This document shows, piece after piece, positions 60,351-64,000 of a DNA stretch of 64,000 bases (position 1 is the stretch's first letter; the number at the start of each line of letters is the position of its first letter). The notes below the pieces were generated by a model, which saw only the letters and a list, made by a program, of their open reading frames with translations, was not told the origin of the DNA and ran no database searches. The translations under genes were made by a program, and so were the position numbers. Source of the stretch: Scortum barcoo (lineage: Eukaryota; Chordata; Actinopteri; Centrarchiformes; Terapontidae). Where the stretch lies: contig CM041531.1 in assembly GCA_023238725.1 (NCBI GenBank), positions 22,116,143-22,180,142 on the forward strand. The letters are read 5' to 3'.

Positions 60351-62184
60351 GACAGTATGTACAGTTTATGTTTACAGCATGTATTCATGCAGTAAAGATT
60401 AATTACACATATTACAAGTGTTTATGTGGCCTCTCGTCATATAAGAGAAAACTGAATTTCATGCCTTTTTGTTGTCAAAATGTAAAGATGATTAAAATTT
60501 TTGACACGTTGATAAAAAAGATATCAATGTGGCTGACGCCTAACAGACCGCTCTGATGATACCTTTGCTTTCATTCCTGGTTTCTTCAAGTGGACATCAC
60601 ACAGTTTGAATTTCCCAGTCTTAGCGAGAATGCATAGTTGCCCATGGGAAATCTACCCGAAGCTTGCATAAAGCAAGGCCAATCAAAATAAATTGGGAGG
60701 GCTCCTGTCACATCAAGTGCAGCTGCTCCACCGTCATGTTTTCTTTTCTGACCTCCCCGTAGAGGGATGAAAAAGGACTTTATGCAGGGCTTCCATATAC
60801 TAAAGTTGCACTACATCATTTCCTGTGACTTGTATATATCACATGTGTAATATTTAATTTGAAGAGAATATAGCCACATATGTTTGAAATGAGAGCTGGT
60901 CAGTTTAACTTGTGTATAGACTTCTCCTGACCCTTCAGTTCACCCTTCAAATCAGTTAAAAAAAAATCTTTTTGATAGTAACTCAGTACATTTACTCAAC
61001 TACTCCACAGTTTTGACACTACTTTATACGCAAACAATATATATAAAACCGGTGATGAGAATATAAAATACAATGTATTATGTATGTTAATCTAATCTGA
61101 TGGTTAATCTCCCCAACAGTACATGAAACAAATTAAACTCTCTCTAAAGCAGCTGCAACATAAAATGCTGCTTACATGAATGAGATGAGTATTTTTACTT
61201 GTGATACTTTAAATACATTTTACTGTAGTTTGAATGCATGACTTTAACTCACACTGTAGTAGTTTTACCCAGTTGTGAAATTGTTGCTCTTACTTAAGTA
61301 AATAGTATGTCAGATGTCATAAACGTAAAAATATCAGTGCACCTGTGTAATCTAATAGAGTCCAACAAATCAATGTGGTGTAATCTTTATATTTGTGGTT
61401 GCAGTGTTGCTGTACCACACTGCATCATATTTAAGAGTTTAATGTCTTATAATGTACACTCTATTTTATTTGTAACATACAGTATACTAAATAAATGTAG
61501 ATTTTATATAAAATATAGTAAAAAATGAGAGTTTATGGTTGAAAGATGTAATATGGAATTTTTCTTTCTGACACTGTTTTAATGTCAGATATGAATGTAC
61601 TCCAATTTGCCATATTTCTACTTCATAATAGACTGTATATATTTCTGTAATATAAGAGCAGCCTTAACCCGGTATAAAAAAATTACACATTTAAATAATC
61701 TTAATTGCAGCTGAGGTCAAAGTCTTAGTGTCTTAAATATGAGCAAGACACATCAGTGTCCCTTGTAGGAATAACAAAGACTATAATGGAAATGGAGGCG
61801 GCACATATATTAAACTGAACAAAGACTACTATGTTGCTATAACGGAAAAGAGATGCTGAAAGAAAGAATAAAACACATTAAAAAAGGAACAAGTGGAAAA
61901 AAGGCCATTCTTTTTCACAATCTACCATTTTCTGTGAGATTTCTCTCTTGTGATTTTCTCTTTGTATCCAGCTTTAATTCATTCTTCTGCCTTTTGTCCA
62001 CTCTTTCTGTCATTCGTCGCCATTCCTCTCCTCTCTTCTCCTCTCGTCTCCTCTCCTCTCCAGGCAGACATTTCTTTGATCCAAGGATCCCACGCCTTTC
62101 ACCCCCCCCTCCAATCCTCTCGGGGTCTTATTAACAGACACGCAGTTCTCATGTTTTATTGCCTATGATAAAACCTTGCCTCTG

Positions 62185-62365
62185 ATCTCTCATTACAGGC
62201 CGGCTCTTTGGAAATGGGCCCTGCACCCTTTGGCTTAATATTGCCTGTAATGGGGCAAAAAGCTAAATGCACAATCTGAATGTGTCGGGTACATACCAGG
62301 TCCCTGTGCATTAATAAGCCATCAGCTCATCCTGGGTTTGGCCTAATTCTGATCTCTCTGCAGAT
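62185..62365. promoter_or_regulatory. Candidate conserved non-coding element 3
   Basis: Non-repetitive block with GGCTTAATATTGCC, CATTAATAAGCC and GGCCTAATTCTG, next to a CT-rich low-complexity tract (62025-62060). It is judged enhancer-like from motif density and the absence of repeat or coding signals only. Confidence 0.3.
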
Positions 62366-64000
62366 TTAACATGAGAATATAGTGGTTTCTGCTTGTGAAG
62401 TCCACTGTGGTTTCCAATACTTCACACATGTAACTGGTGTATACATACATATGGAACATACGCTGGAACATGTGTACAAGCACGCACTTACATGTGTTTG
62501 CTTAAAGATATGCAAATGCACAAAAATATGCACCGGATGTGTGCACATACACAGAAAGAAATACACCAGCTGCATTTTTTAGGTTGGTGCGTCCTACGTG
62601 TTTGCACAAACGTCTCACATGATGTATTTCATGCTGAGTTTGTCTTTCACCTCTCTAGGGGAAACAGCTATACCCTTTCAGTCTCTGTCACACATCCTCT
62701 CGTTCCCTTTGGGCGACATAATGACAAGAGACCGCTGGTTTAAGAAACCACGGTTGGCTGTCTCCCTCCCCTTCCTCCTCTTTCCTTCGTCCCTGCAGGT
62801 TTTGATTTTACACATTTGTAGGTCATATTTGCATGAAACATGAAGTACAATTATTGTTCACTTTAAAGGAGGATCCATCAGGTGGTCAGACCCCATTATT
62901 TTTCCTTTAATGCAGAACAGTGACCTTGTATTAGAACATTTTCTGTTCACTAGTACAGACACCACACAGTCTACCGATGTCGTGGTGGTGTGTGCCTCTT
63001 TTTGGGCACAAAGCATGGTTACTTTTGCAAACACCATAACTGAAGCATTAGCCATCAAAATCATCCATGTGAAAAAAAAAACAAACAAAAAAAAACCTAC
63101 AAAAAACTAAAATGTGCCGCTCTGGTGCAGCTGGTATCAGTAAGATGATAGCTACCATTGAGCAGTTATCCAGCTGGTTCAACATGCTTTCAGGCAGGTG
63201 AGAGTTCAGGTGGATAGCTCAAACAAAAAAAAAAACAAAAAAAAACAAAAGACAGAATATTGAGATAGAGAGATATTTTACAGTAAATGCTTCCACATCC
63301 CAAGCCTAATAAGACTTGGAGGAAACGTAGTATATGGCTGGACCGTGTATGGTCAATGTGCTGTTTTGTGGCCAGATTGTTACAGGTATAGTTAGTGGTT
63401 GTGTCTATAATGTGAATTCCTGCATATTAAATAATGTTCAGCTGCAGTTTTCTGGAGTGGTCCCAGTTATATTCACTCTTAAAGAGTACTAAGTACAAAT
63501 CACATGACATGGTTTAGCTACGTTAGGGCGAAAATAATGATGTAAATGTAGCTGCAAGAACAAAACTTTCCACTCATATCTTATAATGTTTGATTTGAAA
63601 GGGAACTTCTGCAATGACATCTGCGGGATGTCTCGTTTTTCTGACTCACTGTGTGTTTAGTGTTTTGTCAGAGTTGTTGTTATTTGGGTTGTCAAACTTT
63701 GTGCTGTCCCTTACTCTCTGCACATAGAGAGCTGTTTCCTGTCGTCCTCTGCTCCATGCTGGACCGTTACTGTGCATTCCTCCATCTGCTACAAATTCTA
63801 CATTTAAGAAGATTACAATACTTAGTTTTTTGTTGATGCAGTCATGGAGATGTTAATTTAACTACAGATTTGAGGGGCTGGCCCTCTGCATAGTACTGTG
63901 AGCACAACCCAACTTATGACTCTTCATTGAAAGATGAAAGCTAACAATCCCACACAGAACGCAGGGGAATGTCCCGCACTGAATTTGACTGTAAACCTAT

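Larger units (their letters stand above)
55968..64000. other. Gene-poor terminal region
   Basis: Eight kilobases with no recognised gene. It holds a possible transposon remnant (57630-57930), enhancer-like blocks near 58.6-59.1, 60.15-60.35 and 62.2-62.4 kb, a CT-rich tract at about 62025-62060 and A-rich runs near 63070-63250. The remaining DNA is AT-rich with stop codons in all frames. It may be a regulatory desert, or an intron of a gene extending past the right edge. Confidence 0.5.

Noticed and set aside
1..64000. CRISPR arrays, operons, bacterial promoters or phage-like modules
   Set aside because: No regularly spaced repeats and no prokaryotic gene organisation; the DNA is clearly vertebrate nuclear.
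1..64000. tRNA or rRNA genes
   Set aside because: No cloverleaf with A/B boxes or rRNA-like sequence was recognised by eye; a tRNAscan or Rfam search was not possible here.

Overview
The window looks like nuclear DNA of a ray-finned (teleost) fish. The genes are split by many GT-AG introns, their closest remembered relatives are vertebrate proteins, intergenic DNA is AT-rich and full of microsatellites, and the interspersed repeats are typical of fish (a Tc1-like transposon with long terminal inverted repeats and a 5'-truncated LINE). All identifications rest on translating the sequence and comparing it with remembered vertebrate proteins; no database search was run.

Layout. (1) 772-18376, minus strand: a complete 15-exon esrp2 gene (epithelial splicing regulatory protein 2, 717 aa), with its promoter around 18.4-18.95 kb. 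(2) 18.95-22.7 kb: intergenic. (3) 22.75-25.7 kb, minus strand: two tandem, intronless rhodopsin-type GPCR genes resembling leukotriene B4 receptors. Their 5' parts are nearly identical and their 3' parts are diverged. (4) 25.7-28.75 kb: intergenic. (5) 28.9-38.85 kb, plus strand: a complete amfr (gp78 E3 ubiquitin ligase, 13 coding exons plus a 5' non-coding exon, 622 aa). (6) 39.2-43 kb, plus strand: a complete gnpnat1 (glucosamine-6-phosphate N-acetyltransferase, 184 aa). (7) 43.64-47.61 kb, minus strand: a complete 11-exon styx (pseudophosphatase, 224 aa), tail-to-tail with gnpnat1. (8) 48.4-53.4 kb: a transposon-rich stretch with a short interspersed-repeat fragment, a LINE reverse-transcriptase fragment and a 1.5-kb dead Tc1-like element. 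(9) 53.4-64 kb: no recognised gene. It holds a speculative set of minus-strand exons at 54.7-56.0 kb, including an 11-nt microexon, and several blocks that resemble conserved non-coding elements.

The genes are not an operon or an obvious functional cluster: esrp2 controls epithelial splicing, the GPCRs are predicted lipid-mediator receptors, amfr acts in ER-associated degradation, gnpnat1 in UDP-GlcNAc synthesis, and styx is a catalytically dead phosphatase. ESRP2 and AMFR are both on human chromosome 16q, while GNPNAT1 and STYX are neighbours on human 14q22. The amfr-gnpnat1 interval therefore looks like a lineage-specific synteny junction. I found no wholly new system; the most unusual signals are the mosaic GPCR pair and the unassigned 54.7-56.0 kb exon set.
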